DNA of 64,000 bases from Paenibacillus sp. FSL H8-0332 (GTDB taxonomy: Bacteria; Bacillota; Bacilli; Paenibacillales; Paenibacillaceae). The notes beneath the pieces are model-generated. The model had not been told where the DNA came from and did no database searches. It was given only the letters and a program-made list of their open reading frames with translations. The stretch covers positions 7,378,001-7,442,000 of the forward strand of contig NZ_CP150145.1 of the NCBI RefSeq assembly GCF_037963835.1. Reading direction: 5' to 3'. The first letter of the stretch is position 1. Every line of letters starts with the position of its first letter. Shown here one piece after another: positions 1-8,932 of the stretch. The position numbers and the translations under genes are program-made.

Positions 1-1
1 T

Positions 2-2002
2 CAGCAGGGAACTGGTGAGGGCTACTCGCTTGCTGAATTTAACGTGTATGAAGCGGTTGCCCCCAACCTTGCCGAAGGCATGACGGTAAAAGCAAGCTCG
101 TCCAAAGCCGCTGATGTATCAGTGGAGAATGCGGTAGACGGCTCATTGACGACCCGTTGGGGGTCCAACTATGCCGATCCGCAGTGGATTTACGTCGATC
201 TTGGCGCAAGCCAGCCCATTTCCAAGGTTATGCTGCACTGGGAAAGCTCCTATGGGAAGGAATACCGGATCGATGTCTCCGATACGCTGGAGGATTGGAA
301 GACAGTATATAGTACGTCCAGCGGAGACGGGGATATCGACGAGCTCTCCGTAGGTCCGGTGAATGCCAGATATGTACGGATGTATGGAACTCAAAGAGCA
401 AGCAAATACGGATACTCGCTCTGGGAATTCAAAGTATTCGGACCAGAAACGCAGGAAACCGTTCCCGCCCGGGTACAGCTTGCGGCAGCGCCATCTTCGG
501 TGGTGCCCGGAGGCAAAGTATCCGTTACGGGGGCCGTCTACAGCGATGGCGATCTTCCGGTTCCCGGTGTGGAGGTTGAACTTACAGCAGCCGAGGGAAG
601 CCTTGGGCCTGCAAAAGTAACTACAGATGTGTACGGCCGGTTCAGTACGGTCTTTACCGCACCTTCCGTTCCCGGCGAGGTATCCATCTCAGCCGTCCTG
701 CCGGCAAGTCCATCCGTGACAGGGGTGGTCAACGTGTCTGTAGAAGAAGAGGCTGTGCCTGTGTCGGCCCGGATTGAACTGGAGGCCACGCCATCCTCCG
801 TATCTGCTGGAGGCAGAGTGTCCGTTACCGGAACCGTCTATGACGGTGAAGATCTTCCGCTAGCGGGCACTGGGGTCAGTCTCATGGCAGCATCAGGCAG
901 CTTTGAGCCTGCGCTTGCTGTAACGGATGAGAACGGCCGGTTCAGCACGGTCTTTACGGCACCGTCTACGGCTGGGGATGTGGTCATTACGGCTGTACTG
1001 ACCGACAATCCTTCCGTGACCAATACGGTAACTGTATCTGTGAGCAAGGCGGTTCCAGTCCCTGTTCTTATTGAACTTCAGGCGGCACCGTCTGCCGTGA
1101 ATACCGGAGATGACGTATCCATCACGGGAATCGTCTCAGGTAGCGACAATCTTCCAGTCTCCGGCCTGGAGGTCGAACTCGCGGCATCATCGGGCAGCCC
1201 GGAGCCTGCTCATGCTGTAACGGATGCAAACGGCCGGTTCAGCGCGGTCTTTACGGCACCCTCCACACCTGGAGAAGTGACGATTACGGCGGTCTTGAGT
1301 GCGTATCCGTCCGTTACGGGAAGAATTAACATCTCGGTTAACGGGCGTTCGGGCGGCGATCCCGGAGGTGAAGCGCCAGTGACTCCGCCAGTAACAGTGC
1401 CGCCGGTTATTGTTGGAACGCCTAATAAGCCGGACGAAAACCCCCAAGTCCCGGCTACTCCGGTGCCCGGTCCATCCTTCGCCGATATTGCCGGACATTG
1501 GGCCGAGGCCAGTATCCGCGAAGCCGTCAAGCAGGGCATCATTACAGGATATCCGAACGGCTCGTTCCAGCCTAACCGTAACGTGACCCGTGCTGAATTC
1601 ACGGTGATGCTGGCAAAGGCACTGAAGCTTCAGAACACAGAAGCAGCATTGTCCTTCAAGGACAGCGACCGGATCGGACCGTGGGCCAAGACAGCCGTTG
1701 CGCAGGCAGTAGCCCTGGGAATCATCCAGGGGGATAACAACAGCAATTTCCGCCCGGATGCACCTGTAACCAGAGCGGAAATGGCTGTCATGCTGGCAAG
1801 AGCACTACACCTGGCTCCTGTTGCCCGCTCCGCAGGATTCACGGATGACCGCGACATCCCTGCCTGGGCGGTTGGAGCGGCAGCCGAGATGAAGGAGTCG
1901 GGACTGATGCAAGGCAAGGGCAACAACAACTTCTTCCCCAAAGATGCCGCAACGCGGGCAGAGACGGTTACGGTTCTGCTGCGGATGCTGGAAGCTAAGT
2001 AA
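2..2002 (+). CDS. Cell-surface protein with discoidin, Ig-like and SLH domains (5' end missing)
   Basis: The reading frame is open to the left window edge, so the start lies outside. The first 16 visible residues (ending SLAEFNVYEA) are the tail of a discoidin (F5/8 type C) domain. A complete second discoidin domain follows at about nt 62-455 and ends in the matching SLWEFKVFG. Three near-identical Ig-like repeats of about 95 residues come next (nt 470-760, 770-1050, 1060-1350), sharing the motif GRFSxVFTAPS. A Pro-rich linker leads to three C-terminal SLH repeats (about nt 1475-2000; each starts F-x-D and contains TRAE). The SLH repeats should anchor the protein non-covalently to secondary cell-wall polymer, and the discoidin domains probably bind carbohydrate. 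An enzymatic domain may lie upstream of the window. The domain calls are firm; the substrate is unknown. Confidence 0.9.
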   Translation, partial: QQGTGEGYSLAEFNVYEAVAPNLAEGMTVKASSSKAADVSVENAVDGSLTTRWGSNYADPQWIYVDLGASQPISKVMLHWESSYGKEYRIDVSDTLEDWKTVYSTSSGDGDIDELSVGPVNARYVRMYGTQRASKYGYSLWEFKVFGPETQETVPARVQLAAAPSSVVPGGKVSVTGAVYSDGDLPVPGVEVELTAAEGSLGPAKVTTDVYGRFSTVFTAPSVPGEVSISAVLPASPSVTGVVNVSVEEEAVPVSARIELEATPSSVSAGGRVSVTGTVYDGEDLPLAGTGVSLMAASGSFEPALAVTDENGRFSTVFTAPSTAGDVVITAVLTDNPSVTNTVTVSVSKAVPVPVLIELQAAPSAVNTGDDVSITGIVSGSDNLPVSGLEVELAASSGSPEPAHAVTDANGRFSAVFTAPSTPGEVTITAVLSAYPSVTGRINISVNGRSGGDPGGEAPVTPPVTVPPVIVGTPNKPDENPQVPATPVPGPSFADIAGHWAEASIREAVKQGIITGYPNGSFQPNRNVTRAEFTVMLAKALKLQNTEAALSFKDSDRIGPWAKTAVAQAVALGIIQGDNNSNFRPDAPVTRAEMAVMLARALHLAPVARSAGFTDDRDIPAWAVGAAAEMKESGLMQGKGNNNFFPKDAATRAETVTVLLRMLEAK

Positions 2003-2038
2003 ATAAAGCCAACCTTTCATCGTTATACGTTAGAACAC

Positions 2039-2083
2039 AGCAAAGCAGCGATTCTCCTGTTAATAGGGAATCGCTGCTTTGCT
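2039..2083 (+). terminator. Hairpin after the SLH protein gene
   Basis: A 16-bp perfect inverted repeat (AGCAAAGCAGCGATTC and its complement) with a 13-nt loop lies 36 bp after the stop. The downstream T-run is weak, so termination is likely but not certain. Confidence 0.7.
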
Positions 2084-2150
2084 TATGCTATAATTTAATA
2101 AAGTGTTTTTGTGCTTAGAGAAAATTGGATAAAGGATGCATTGACCAACC

Positions 2151-3458
2151 ATGTATGAGAATCAGACTTCTATGCACCACAAGCTTTTTATTATCGGCGC
2201 AGGTGCTGCCGGACTAATGGCTGCTGTTACTGCGAGTGATATGGGGATCGATACTGCCATTCTGGAGAGTAACGACCGGATTGGCAAGAAGATCTTAATG
2301 ACAGGTGATGGCCGCTGTAACATTACGAATGAATCCACTGTGACAGATACGGATGAAGCAGCTGCTTTATCGCGCAAGTATCACAGTAATCAATCCGGAT
2401 TTCCGCTTGCGGTAGTTCAGCAATATGGCGTCGGCCAGACGATTGATTTTTTCTCCTTTCTTGGGCTTCCGCTGACAAGACTCAAGGGGGGCTTGATGTA
2501 TCCGATGTCGCTGCAGGCAGCGGCGGTACTGGATATTTTCCAGCTGGCGCTAGAGGATCGGAATGTTCCAGTATACCTTAAGAATAAAGTGGTGGATGTT
2601 ACTGTTTCGGCAGATCATCCGCGCTTTACGATAAAATGCCTAACGGAGACAGAAGAAGAGATTGTTTATACTAGCGACTATCTGCTTCTGTCTACAGGTG
2701 GCAACACCGGTCCAAATGCAGGAAAAGAACCTCCCGGTTATACACTTGCCGAACGTCTGGGGCATACCCTGATTGAGCCTTTTCCGGCCATTGTGCAACT
2801 GAAGCTGCAATATCCGAATATGAGGGCACTGTCCAGTATCAAATCTCAGGGACAAGCTCATATCCTTGTAAAGGGTAAAGTCATCGGCAGTGAACAGGGT
2901 GAGATGGCCTTCACAGACTATGGGATTACCGGTCCGCCCATTCTCCAGCTAAGCAGGAAGGCTGCGTATCATCTGGCAAGAGGAGAACAGGTGAAATTGT
3001 CGGTGGATCTGATGCCGGGCCGCACAGAGGAAGAGTTAGTTGATTTTTTAGAAAAGCTCTGGGAGACCTTTGGGCACCGGACTGTGGCGGATTCCCTCGT
3101 GGGTATCTTCAACAAGAAGCTTGTTACGGTCCTGCTTAAGGAGACGGGCTTAGATCAACAGCCACAGCTTCTTTGCCAGAATCTGCCGCCGAGAACTAAA
3201 GAGAATTTTTATCGGATCTTGAAGCGTTGGGAATTTAAAGTGACGGATACCAATGGCTTTACGAATGCGCAGGTGACAGCCGGCGGCATTGATACGTCGG
3301 AACTCACCCGGGGAACGCTGGAATCCAAGCTGGTGCCTGGGCTGTATTTGGCTGGCGAAGTGATGGATGTGGACGGAGATTTCGGCGGCTATAACCTGCA
3401 ATGGGCCTGGAGTTCCGGATATGTGGCCGCCATGGCGATAGCTAAGTCCATTCAATAA
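2151..3458 (+). CDS. NAD(P)/FAD-dependent oxidoreductase, HI0933/YhiN/BaiN-like (copy 1)
   Basis: The 435-residue protein has an N-terminal dinucleotide-binding motif G16-x-G18-x-x-G21. The family signature TGDGRCNITN follows at about residues 51-60, and the C-terminal block GLYLAGEVMDVDGDFGGYNL is typical of the HI0933-like flavoproteins. It is cytosolic and probably binds FAD. Its physiological substrate is not known; family members have been linked to flavin-dependent reductions. The next gene is a tandem copy whose upstream sequence also matches (AAGGGATGCAT versus AAAGGATGCAT). The Shine-Dalgarno site is poor in both copies, so the ATG was chosen because both proteins align from their first residue. 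Confidence 0.88.
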   Translation: MYENQTSMHHKLFIIGAGAAGLMAAVTASDMGIDTAILESNDRIGKKILMTGDGRCNITNESTVTDTDEAAALSRKYHSNQSGFPLAVVQQYGVGQTIDFFSFLGLPLTRLKGGLMYPMSLQAAAVLDIFQLALEDRNVPVYLKNKVVDVTVSADHPRFTIKCLTETEEEIVYTSDYLLLSTGGNTGPNAGKEPPGYTLAERLGHTLIEPFPAIVQLKLQYPNMRALSSIKSQGQAHILVKGKVIGSEQGEMAFTDYGITGPPILQLSRKAAYHLARGEQVKLSVDLMPGRTEEELVDFLEKLWETFGHRTVADSLVGIFNKKLVTVLLKETGLDQQPQLLCQNLPPRTKENFYRILKRWEFKVTDTNGFTNAQVTAGGIDTSELTRGTLESKLVPGLYLAGEVMDVDGDFGGYNLQWAWSSGYVAAMAIAKSIQ

Positions 3459-3489
3459 ATTTATTAGGAAAAGGGATGCATCAATTAAC

Positions 3490-4806
3490 ATGTATAAGGA
3501 TCAGACTTCTAAGCACCACGAGCTGTTCATTATCGGTGGGGGTGCTGCAGGTCTAATGGCTGCAGTTACAGCGAGGGATCAAGGTATTGATACAGCCATT
3601 ATTGAAAGTAATGACCGGCTCGGGAAGAAAATAATAACGACAGGTAACGGGCGTTGCAACATTACGAACCAATCCACCGCCACAGGTACGGATGAAGCAG
3701 CCGCTTTATCAGTTAAGTATCACAGCAATCAGGCAGGATTCCCAATACATGTACTGCGGCAATTCGGTGTCCGCCAGACGATCGAATTTTTCTCCTCGCT
3801 CGGGCTTCCTTTTATGAGCCTGGAGAATGGCCGGATGTATCCGATGTCGCTGCAGGCGGCTTCGGTGCCGGGGGTGTTTAAGCTGGCGCTGGAGGACCGG
3901 AATGTTCCCGTATATTATAAACATAAAGTGCTCAATGTGACCGTCTCGGCGGGACATCCGCGGTTCGCGATAACCTGCCAGACGGAGACAGAGGAACAGG
4001 TTGTGTATACCAGCGACTATCTTTTTCTATGTACAGGCGGCCTTACCGCTCCAAAAACTGGAACAGACGGCTCCGGTTATACGCTTGCCCAGCGTCTGGG
4101 GCACACCATGATCCACCCGGTGCCGGGCATTGTACAATTGAAGCTGGATTATCCGTATTTGAAGGAACTGTCGGGCATCAAATTTGAGGGAGAGGCCCAT
4201 GTTATCGTAAACAATGAAGTCATCCGCACGGAGTCTGGCGAGATTCTTTTTACGGACTATGGTATCTCGGGCCCGCCTATACTTCAGCTAAGCAGAAAGG
4301 CTGCGTATAATCTCGGCATAGGAGAATCCGTGACCCTGTCGGTTGATTTGATGCCGGAGCGCACGGAGGAAGAGTTAATTGATTTTCTGGAAATACATTG
4401 GGGGATCTTCGGACACCGGACGGTTGCTGATTCCCTGATAGGCATCGTCAGCAAGAAACTGATTCCAGTGCTGCTGAAGGAGGCTGGAATTGATCAACAG
4501 CTGCATCTGCTGTGTCAGGATCTAACATGGAAAACCAAGAAAATATTCTATAAACTATTGAAGCGTTGGGAATTCAAAATCACCGATACCAATAGCTTCA
4601 CGAATGCCCAAACCACGGCCGGTGGCATCGATACGACGGAGCTAGTCGAAGGAACGCTGGAATCTAAGCTGGTGCCTGGGCTCTATTTGGCCGGTGAGGT
4701 GATGGATGTAGACGGAGATTGCGGCGGCTATAACCTGCAATGGGCCTGGAGCTCCGGATATGCCGCCGCGATGGCGCTTGCTGACCGGCGTGCCCGCACC
4801 ACGTAA
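3490..4806 (+). CDS. NAD(P)/FAD-dependent oxidoreductase, HI0933/YhiN/BaiN-like (copy 2)
   Basis: This 438-residue paralogue aligns end to end with the preceding gene. It has the same G-x-G-x-x-G motif near residue 16, TGNGRCNITN in place of TGDGRCNITN, and the C-terminal GLYLAGEVMDVDGDCGGYNL. It starts 31 bp after the first copy ends and the two are probably co-transcribed. Most differences are scattered substitutions, so the duplication is not recent, and both copies appear intact, which suggests both are kept under selection. The function is the same generic flavoprotein oxidoreductase, with unknown substrate. Confidence 0.88.
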   Translation: MYKDQTSKHHELFIIGGGAAGLMAAVTARDQGIDTAIIESNDRLGKKIITTGNGRCNITNQSTATGTDEAAALSVKYHSNQAGFPIHVLRQFGVRQTIEFFSSLGLPFMSLENGRMYPMSLQAASVPGVFKLALEDRNVPVYYKHKVLNVTVSAGHPRFAITCQTETEEQVVYTSDYLFLCTGGLTAPKTGTDGSGYTLAQRLGHTMIHPVPGIVQLKLDYPYLKELSGIKFEGEAHVIVNNEVIRTESGEILFTDYGISGPPILQLSRKAAYNLGIGESVTLSVDLMPERTEEELIDFLEIHWGIFGHRTVADSLIGIVSKKLIPVLLKEAGIDQQLHLLCQDLTWKTKKIFYKLLKRWEFKITDTNSFTNAQTTAGGIDTTELVEGTLESKLVPGLYLAGEVMDVDGDCGGYNLQWAWSSGYAAAMALADRRARTT

Positions 4807-5019
4807 GAGTTAGATAGAGGGTCGCTGATATCTTGGTGCGTTGCGGTGAATACATGCATGCATTGAATGCGCGGCGGCTAATTGTGGATTTACCATGCCG
4901 TGCCTCGGCTCCAAATGCAGTAATAATGGGGGCTGTCCCAAAAGCCATGAAATGGCTGCTTGGGACAGCCCTTTGTTTTGGAGTAGAATCAACGTGAACA
5001 CTTGGGTGGACGCTGTGCG

Positions 5020-5130
5020 AACGGACCGTTATTCCAATCGCTGTGGTCTCCAGATTTTTTTAATTCCCCTTAGCGGTGAAAATCCGGAGACCAAGGCGAC
5101 CGCTATCGCTTTTACACAATCGTTCCGTTC
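5020..5130. repeat. Dispersed palindromic repeat, copy A (minus orientation)
   Basis: The outer arms GAACGGA (5020-5026) and TCCGTTC (5124-5130) and the inner arms GGTCTCCAGATT / AATCCGGAGACC form a long imperfect hairpin. Read on the minus strand it aligns with the repeat at 21565-21651: both have GCGATAGCG, CGCCTT, GGATTT and ACCGC in the same order. The stem bases differ between copies but stay complementary. It sits inside the IS, between its left end and the transposase. Confidence 0.6.
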
Positions 5131-5181
5131 TCTCCGCTGTTTAAGCGGAAAATGGATGACAATATTTATAAAAACGAAAAA

Positions 5182-5245
5182 AAAGAAACCTCTCTTTTGT
5201 TAAAATGGAGTTACCACACAACCATTTCAAAGGCGAGGTTTCTTT
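5182..5245 (+). promoter_or_regulatory. Hairpin able to hide the transposase ribosome-binding site
   Basis: An 11-bp perfect inverted repeat (AAAGAAACCTC at 5182-5192, GAGGTTTCTTT at 5235-5245) places the AGGCGAGG Shine-Dalgarno and the first bases of the TTG start (5244) in the right arm. Transcripts entering from outside would fold and hide the start, a known way for IS elements to limit expression. That it acts this way here is inferred. Confidence 0.5.
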
Positions 5246-6819
5246 GTACATTCAATATACCATGGACCAACTTTGCTTGCCAATGGATCTGGAAGAAGAT
5301 ATCCCGGAAAATCACCTCGTTCGCGTCGTGAATACCGCCGTCAATCGGCTGGACAACGCCATTTTTGACGCGGCCTATCCCGGCGGCGGCCGTGACAGCT
5401 ACCATCCTAAAATGCTCACCAAAGTAATCATCTACGCTTACACTCAGCGAATCTATTCGTCTCGCCAAATCGCCAAAGCGGTCCGGGAGAACATTCCCTT
5501 CATGTGGCTGGCCGGACGGCAGCGACCCGACTTCCGCACGCTGAATCGCTTCCGTTCCCAGCGGATGAGAAATGTCCTCGAAACGGTATTTACCGCCGTG
5601 CTTCAGTTTCTGGCTGACGAAAAATACGTGTCTCTGGAGCATTATTTTGTGGACGGAACTAAGATCGAGGCGAATGCCAATCGCTACACCTTTGTCTGGA
5701 GCAAAGCGGTCAGCAAACACAAAGCGAAACTGCGAGATAAGGTACAGGCCCTATTCGCTGACATTGAAGCAGCGGAAGAGCAGGAAGAACAAGAGAACCA
5801 GGGCAAAGATCTGGATGAACTCAGCACGGGTTCGGAAATGGACAGTGAGAAACTCGAACAAGCCGTGCAAAAGCTTGAAGCTCAGCTTGCCGAAAAACCG
5901 AAAGACAAGCCCCTAAAAAAGACGGTTCGGACGTTGCGTAAGGATTTGCTCCCTCGACTGCAGAAGTACGAACAATATCAAAAGCTGCTTGGGGACCGGA
6001 ACAGTTTCAGCAAGACCGATCCAGAGGCAACGTTTATGCGGATGAAAGAAGATCACATGCGAAATGGCCAACTGAAACCGGGATACAATGTGCAAATCGG
6101 GACCGAAAACCAATTTATTTTAAACCTACAGTATACATCAAAGACCGACCGACACCCGCTGTTTAGAGCCGCATCTGGAAAAAGCCCAGCAGATCCTCGG
6201 GAAATGGCCAAAGACAGTCATTGCGGATGCAGGCTACGGCAGCGAAGAAAACTACGCCTATCTGGAAAAGAAAGAGATACAGGCGGTGGTGAAGTACGGC
6301 AGCTACCACAAGGAAAAGACTAAAGCCTGGAAAGCGAATGTTGGTAAAATCGAAAACTGGACATACGATACAGCCGAGGATCACTGGACGTGCCCATCTG
6401 GGAACAGGCTGCATTTCCACAGGGAAAGCAAGGAGACCCTAGAGAGTGGCTATGAAATTCGCAGACGGCATTACCGCAGCAGCTCCTGTGAAGGCTGCCC
6501 CCTAAAGGAGCGTTGCACGAAAGCGGCAGGAAATCGGGAAGTGGTCGTCAGCCTGGAACGGCTGCGATACCAGAAACAGGCGCGTGAAACTCTACGGAGT
6601 GAAGAAGGTTACACCTTGGCCGTACGCCGAATGACGGAGCCGGAAAGTGTATTCGGACAACTGAAGAACAACCGGGGATTCCGGCGATTTCTGCTTCGCG
6701 GCGTGGAGAAAGTGACGCTTGAGGTCGGATGGCTTTCCCTTGCTCATAATCTGCTGAAGCAAGCCGCCAATGACCAAAAAGTGAGCATTAAGACTGAAGA
6801 GAACTGTCTTCCGCCGTAG
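5244..6819 (+). pseudogene. IS1182-family transposase, frameshifted
   Basis: The first part (TTG start at 5244, Shine-Dalgarno AGGCGAGG at 5231) holds the IS1182 N-terminal domain: the PENHLVR stretch, FRTLNRFR and the catalytic-core segment around YFVDGTKIEANANRYTFVW. The reading frame then shifts by +1 near nt 6126. Skipping one C there joins ...FILN to YSIHQRPTDTRCLEPHLEKA and then IADAGYGSEENY, which continues in the second frame to the stop at 6819. The C-terminal half carries the expected Cys pair region (SCEGCPLKERC), then TEPESVFGQLKNNRGFRRF and the LxSLAHNLLK ending. A single-base insertion is the simplest explanation. Confidence 0.85.
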
Positions 6820-6843
6820 AAAACCTACTTTTGGGACAGCCCC

Positions 6844-7173
6844 TTTTTTCAAAATATAATTTATATGTTTCATACGATACATTATATTTCTACTTCTCTT
6901 TGAGGTTATTTCAATACGCATGTATGCAGAGCCATGTATATTTAATAAATTCCGAGTAAAGGATTAACAATTGCTCCCTATTATTCCGATAAGTAAATTG
7001 ATACATATTTTTACTTTGAAAATGAATTGTGGGATAAATCCCAGAATATCTTGTCAACTGGTATTTATGAACCTTATAGAAGTAGTGTGACAAGCGGTTC
7101 ATTTCATTATTTTGATAGCTTTAACTTATGGTAGTGCATGTAGCATCAAATAAACTGTAGGGGGATTTTCAGA
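6844..7173. other. AT-rich intergenic region
   Basis: These 330 bp lie between the IS right end and the next gene and are clearly more AT-rich than the flanks. I see no conserved gene, structured RNA or convincing promoter, although a promoter for the next gene must lie here. Confidence 0.5.
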
Positions 7174-8142
7174 ATGAAGTTAGTTAAAATGAGGAAGTCT
7201 GTGTTTGTTTCATCTATTGTAGTTTCAAGTCTACTATTTGGCACAGTAGGGGTGTTTGCAGGAAATGGTGTTGAAGCAATCAAGGCAAAATTGAACCATG
7301 ATATCAAGTTTGTCCTTAACGGTTCCAAATGGACTCCAAAAGATCAATCGGGTAATAATTTATCTGCTTTAGTATATAACGGTTCTACATATGTGCCCTT
7401 AAGATCTGTTTCAGAAGCTCTTGGAGCGGATGTTAATTTTGATGGGGCTTCTTTAACTATTTCCATTGATGGTTCAGGTGATAGTGGTATTCCTTATAAG
7501 GATACCAGTACGGCATCGACTCCCCAAGAACCCGTTAAGCAAACTGTTAACCCGACTGTGACAAATACACCACCTCCAGCAGCAACGACGGCGACTGCTT
7601 CGACTAATGGTGGTAAAACCCTTAGTTCCGCAATTCCAATAGGCAAGTCGGTTACATTTAATGACCCCTATAGTTATGATGGTCTGACATTCACAGGAAA
7701 CTATACTGTCTCCGTAAGCTCAGTAAAGTCAATCTCAAGAAGTGAAATTGCAATTCTTGGTTTCAGAGAACCAGAAGCCAATGCTTTGATTGAGTATAAA
7801 TTGGCTAAGGTGAAGTTCGTTATGAATAATGGAAAGATTATCTCTGATGATAAAAACGAAGGCACTTATGTTGCTGTTGATTTTGTACCACAACTGTGGG
7901 GTTCTAAAACTTCAGACGGAGACAGTATCGTCGGTGTGAAAAATTCTGGTTTCACTGGCTCCTTGGATGATGCTATTCGTGACGCAACTGATTTAAAAAA
8001 GCTTAAGTCGGGTGAAAGTTACAGCTACACTGCAGAAGGTCTTGTAATCGTACCTGTACATAAGGGTGTGGCGAACTATCTGGCCGTCCAGCTCAGAGAT
8101 AATAGCGATTATGACAAGTCATTCTTTTACTTCAACCTTTAG
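7174..8142 (+). CDS. Secreted protein with copper-amine-oxidase-type stalk domain
   Basis: The 322-residue protein starts with a signal peptide (MKLVKMRKS, a hydrophobic stretch, then VFAG near residue 30). Residues 45-105 form a stalk domain of the copper amine oxidase N-terminal type, with NGSTYVPLRSVSEALGADVNF as its hallmark. A Thr/Pro/Ala-rich linker follows (about 110-155). The C-terminal beta-rich domain (160-322) resembles DUF4352-like modules in the pattern KLAKVKFVMNNGK, but I do not recognise it with certainty. The start is set by GGGGG at 7160-7164. Codon use is more AT-rich than in the neighbours. It is probably exported and cell-wall associated; its role is unknown. Confidence 0.75.
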   Translation: MKLVKMRKSVFVSSIVVSSLLFGTVGVFAGNGVEAIKAKLNHDIKFVLNGSKWTPKDQSGNNLSALVYNGSTYVPLRSVSEALGADVNFDGASLTISIDGSGDSGIPYKDTSTASTPQEPVKQTVNPTVTNTPPPAATTATASTNGGKTLSSAIPIGKSVTFNDPYSYDGLTFTGNYTVSVSSVKSISRSEIAILGFREPEANALIEYKLAKVKFVMNNGKIISDDKNEGTYVAVDFVPQLWGSKTSDGDSIVGVKNSGFTGSLDDAIRDATDLKKLKSGESYSYTAEGLVIVPVHKGVANYLAVQLRDNSDYDKSFFYFNL

Positions 8143-8175
8143 TCATCAAGAGGCCTAAGTAATCAAATATGAGAG

Positions 8176-8218
8176 GGGTATCTCTAAAGTCAAAGTATGG
8201 CTTAGAGGTACCCTTTGT
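8176..8218 (+). terminator. Rho-independent terminator
   Basis: The arms GGGTATCTCTAA and TTAGAGGTACCC pair with one mismatch around a 14-nt loop, followed by TTTGTTT. It closes the stalk-domain gene. Confidence 0.75.
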
Positions 8219-8250
8219 TTCTTGAATACGAGAGATGAAGAGAGGATCAA

Positions 8251-8496
8251 ATGGTTCTTTACGAAAAGGGGGTGTCACAAATTGCCGATAGGGAATGACA
8301 ACAGAAGAGCTGAACGAGATCCGTATGAGAGGACTTGGGAGAAGAAGATGGAGGGAAAGAGCTAATGACGAGTATGCATAAAAAGAAAGGGAGCATTTCT
8401 CTATTGCCTGAACAGGTTCGGCCTGAGGTCTTGGAGGCGTTCTTCAATGTGTTTGAAGAGGATCTGGGCATTCTTGAAGACCTAAGGGATCGTTGA
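8251..8496 (+). pseudogene. Chain of tiny overlapping reading frames, probably a decayed gene
   Basis: Three short frames follow each other with ATGA-type overlaps: 8251-8298 (15 codons), about 8295-8381 (MTTEELNEIRMRGLGRRRW...), and 8365-8496 (43 residues, MTSMHKKKGSISLLPEQVR...). The last has a weak GAGGGAAAGAG ribosome site and an acidic helical C-terminus ending EDLGILEDLRDR. Read together across two frameshifts they resemble one small helical protein. I do not recognise the family. The 43-residue frame could also be a genuine small protein co-transcribed with the next gene. Confidence 0.35.
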
Positions 8497-8542
8497 TATG
8501 ACTAGATTTATAAGTTCAACTAAGTCAAGGAGGCCTTATTAT

Positions 8543-8896
8543 ATGAGCAGAGCAGCAAAGCAGCAGCTGAACGACGGCCCTAAGATCCGCAAAGAAAAAA
8601 TGATAGCTGCAAAAATGATTCGTATCTATTGCAAGAAAAAACATCATGAACAAGAGCTCTGTGAGGAATGCCGGCACTTAAATGAGTATGTTATGACAAG
8701 ACTCTCCTACTGCAAATTCGGTGAAGAGAAAACAGCTTGTGCGAAGTGTCCGATTCATTGTTATAGACCGGTCTACCGCCAAAAAATAAAGGGGGTTATG
8801 CGTTTCTCAGGACCCTGGATGTTGTTGTATCATCCGTTAGAGTCCATAAAGCATATCCCCATACCGGAGAAGTTAAAAAGACCGCTGTCCCGATAG
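8543..8896 (+). CDS. YgbA-like protein (nitrous oxide-stimulated promoter family)
   Basis: The 117-residue protein matches the YgbA/NOS-promoter family by its cysteine pattern (IYCKKKHHE, LCEECRHL, SYCKFGEEKTACAKCPIHCYRP) and the C-terminal block VMRFSGPWMLLYHPLESI. In enterobacteria ygbA is controlled by the nitric-oxide sensor NsrR; the biochemical role is not settled, and the cysteines suggest a metal site. The start at 8543 is preferred over an in-frame ATG at 8498 because AAGGAGG at 8527-8533 precedes it and the family begins there. Confidence 0.8.
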   Translation: MSRAAKQQLNDGPKIRKEKMIAAKMIRIYCKKKHHEQELCEECRHLNEYVMTRLSYCKFGEEKTACAKCPIHCYRPVYRQKIKGVMRFSGPWMLLYHPLESIKHIPIPEKLKRPLSR

Positions 8897-8932
8897 TCGG
8901 CAGCCACCTCTGCTGATGCCGGGCGAATGGCG

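Larger units (their letters stand above)
4929..6843 (+). mobile_element. IS1182-type insertion sequence (transposase frameshifted)
   Basis: The ends are 16-bp perfect inverted repeats: GGGGCTGTCCCAAAAG at 4929-4944 and its complement at 6828-6843. They enclose an IS1182-family transposase gene. Just inside the left end a second, inverted copy of the repeat (4960-4970) makes a terminator-like hairpin followed by a T-rich tract, which would block transcription entering the element. The 300 bp between the left end and the transposase is longer than usual and holds a dispersed repeat (5020-5130). I see no convincing target-site duplication. The element is probably inactive by itself because of the frameshift. 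Confidence 0.8.

Noticed and set aside
6117..6127. Programmed -1 frameshift in the IS1182 transposase at the heptamer T-TTA-AAC
   Set aside because: The heptamer is in the right phase for a -1 slip, but the downstream frame needs a +1 shift, so slipping back would not restore it. A one-base insertion explains the break better.
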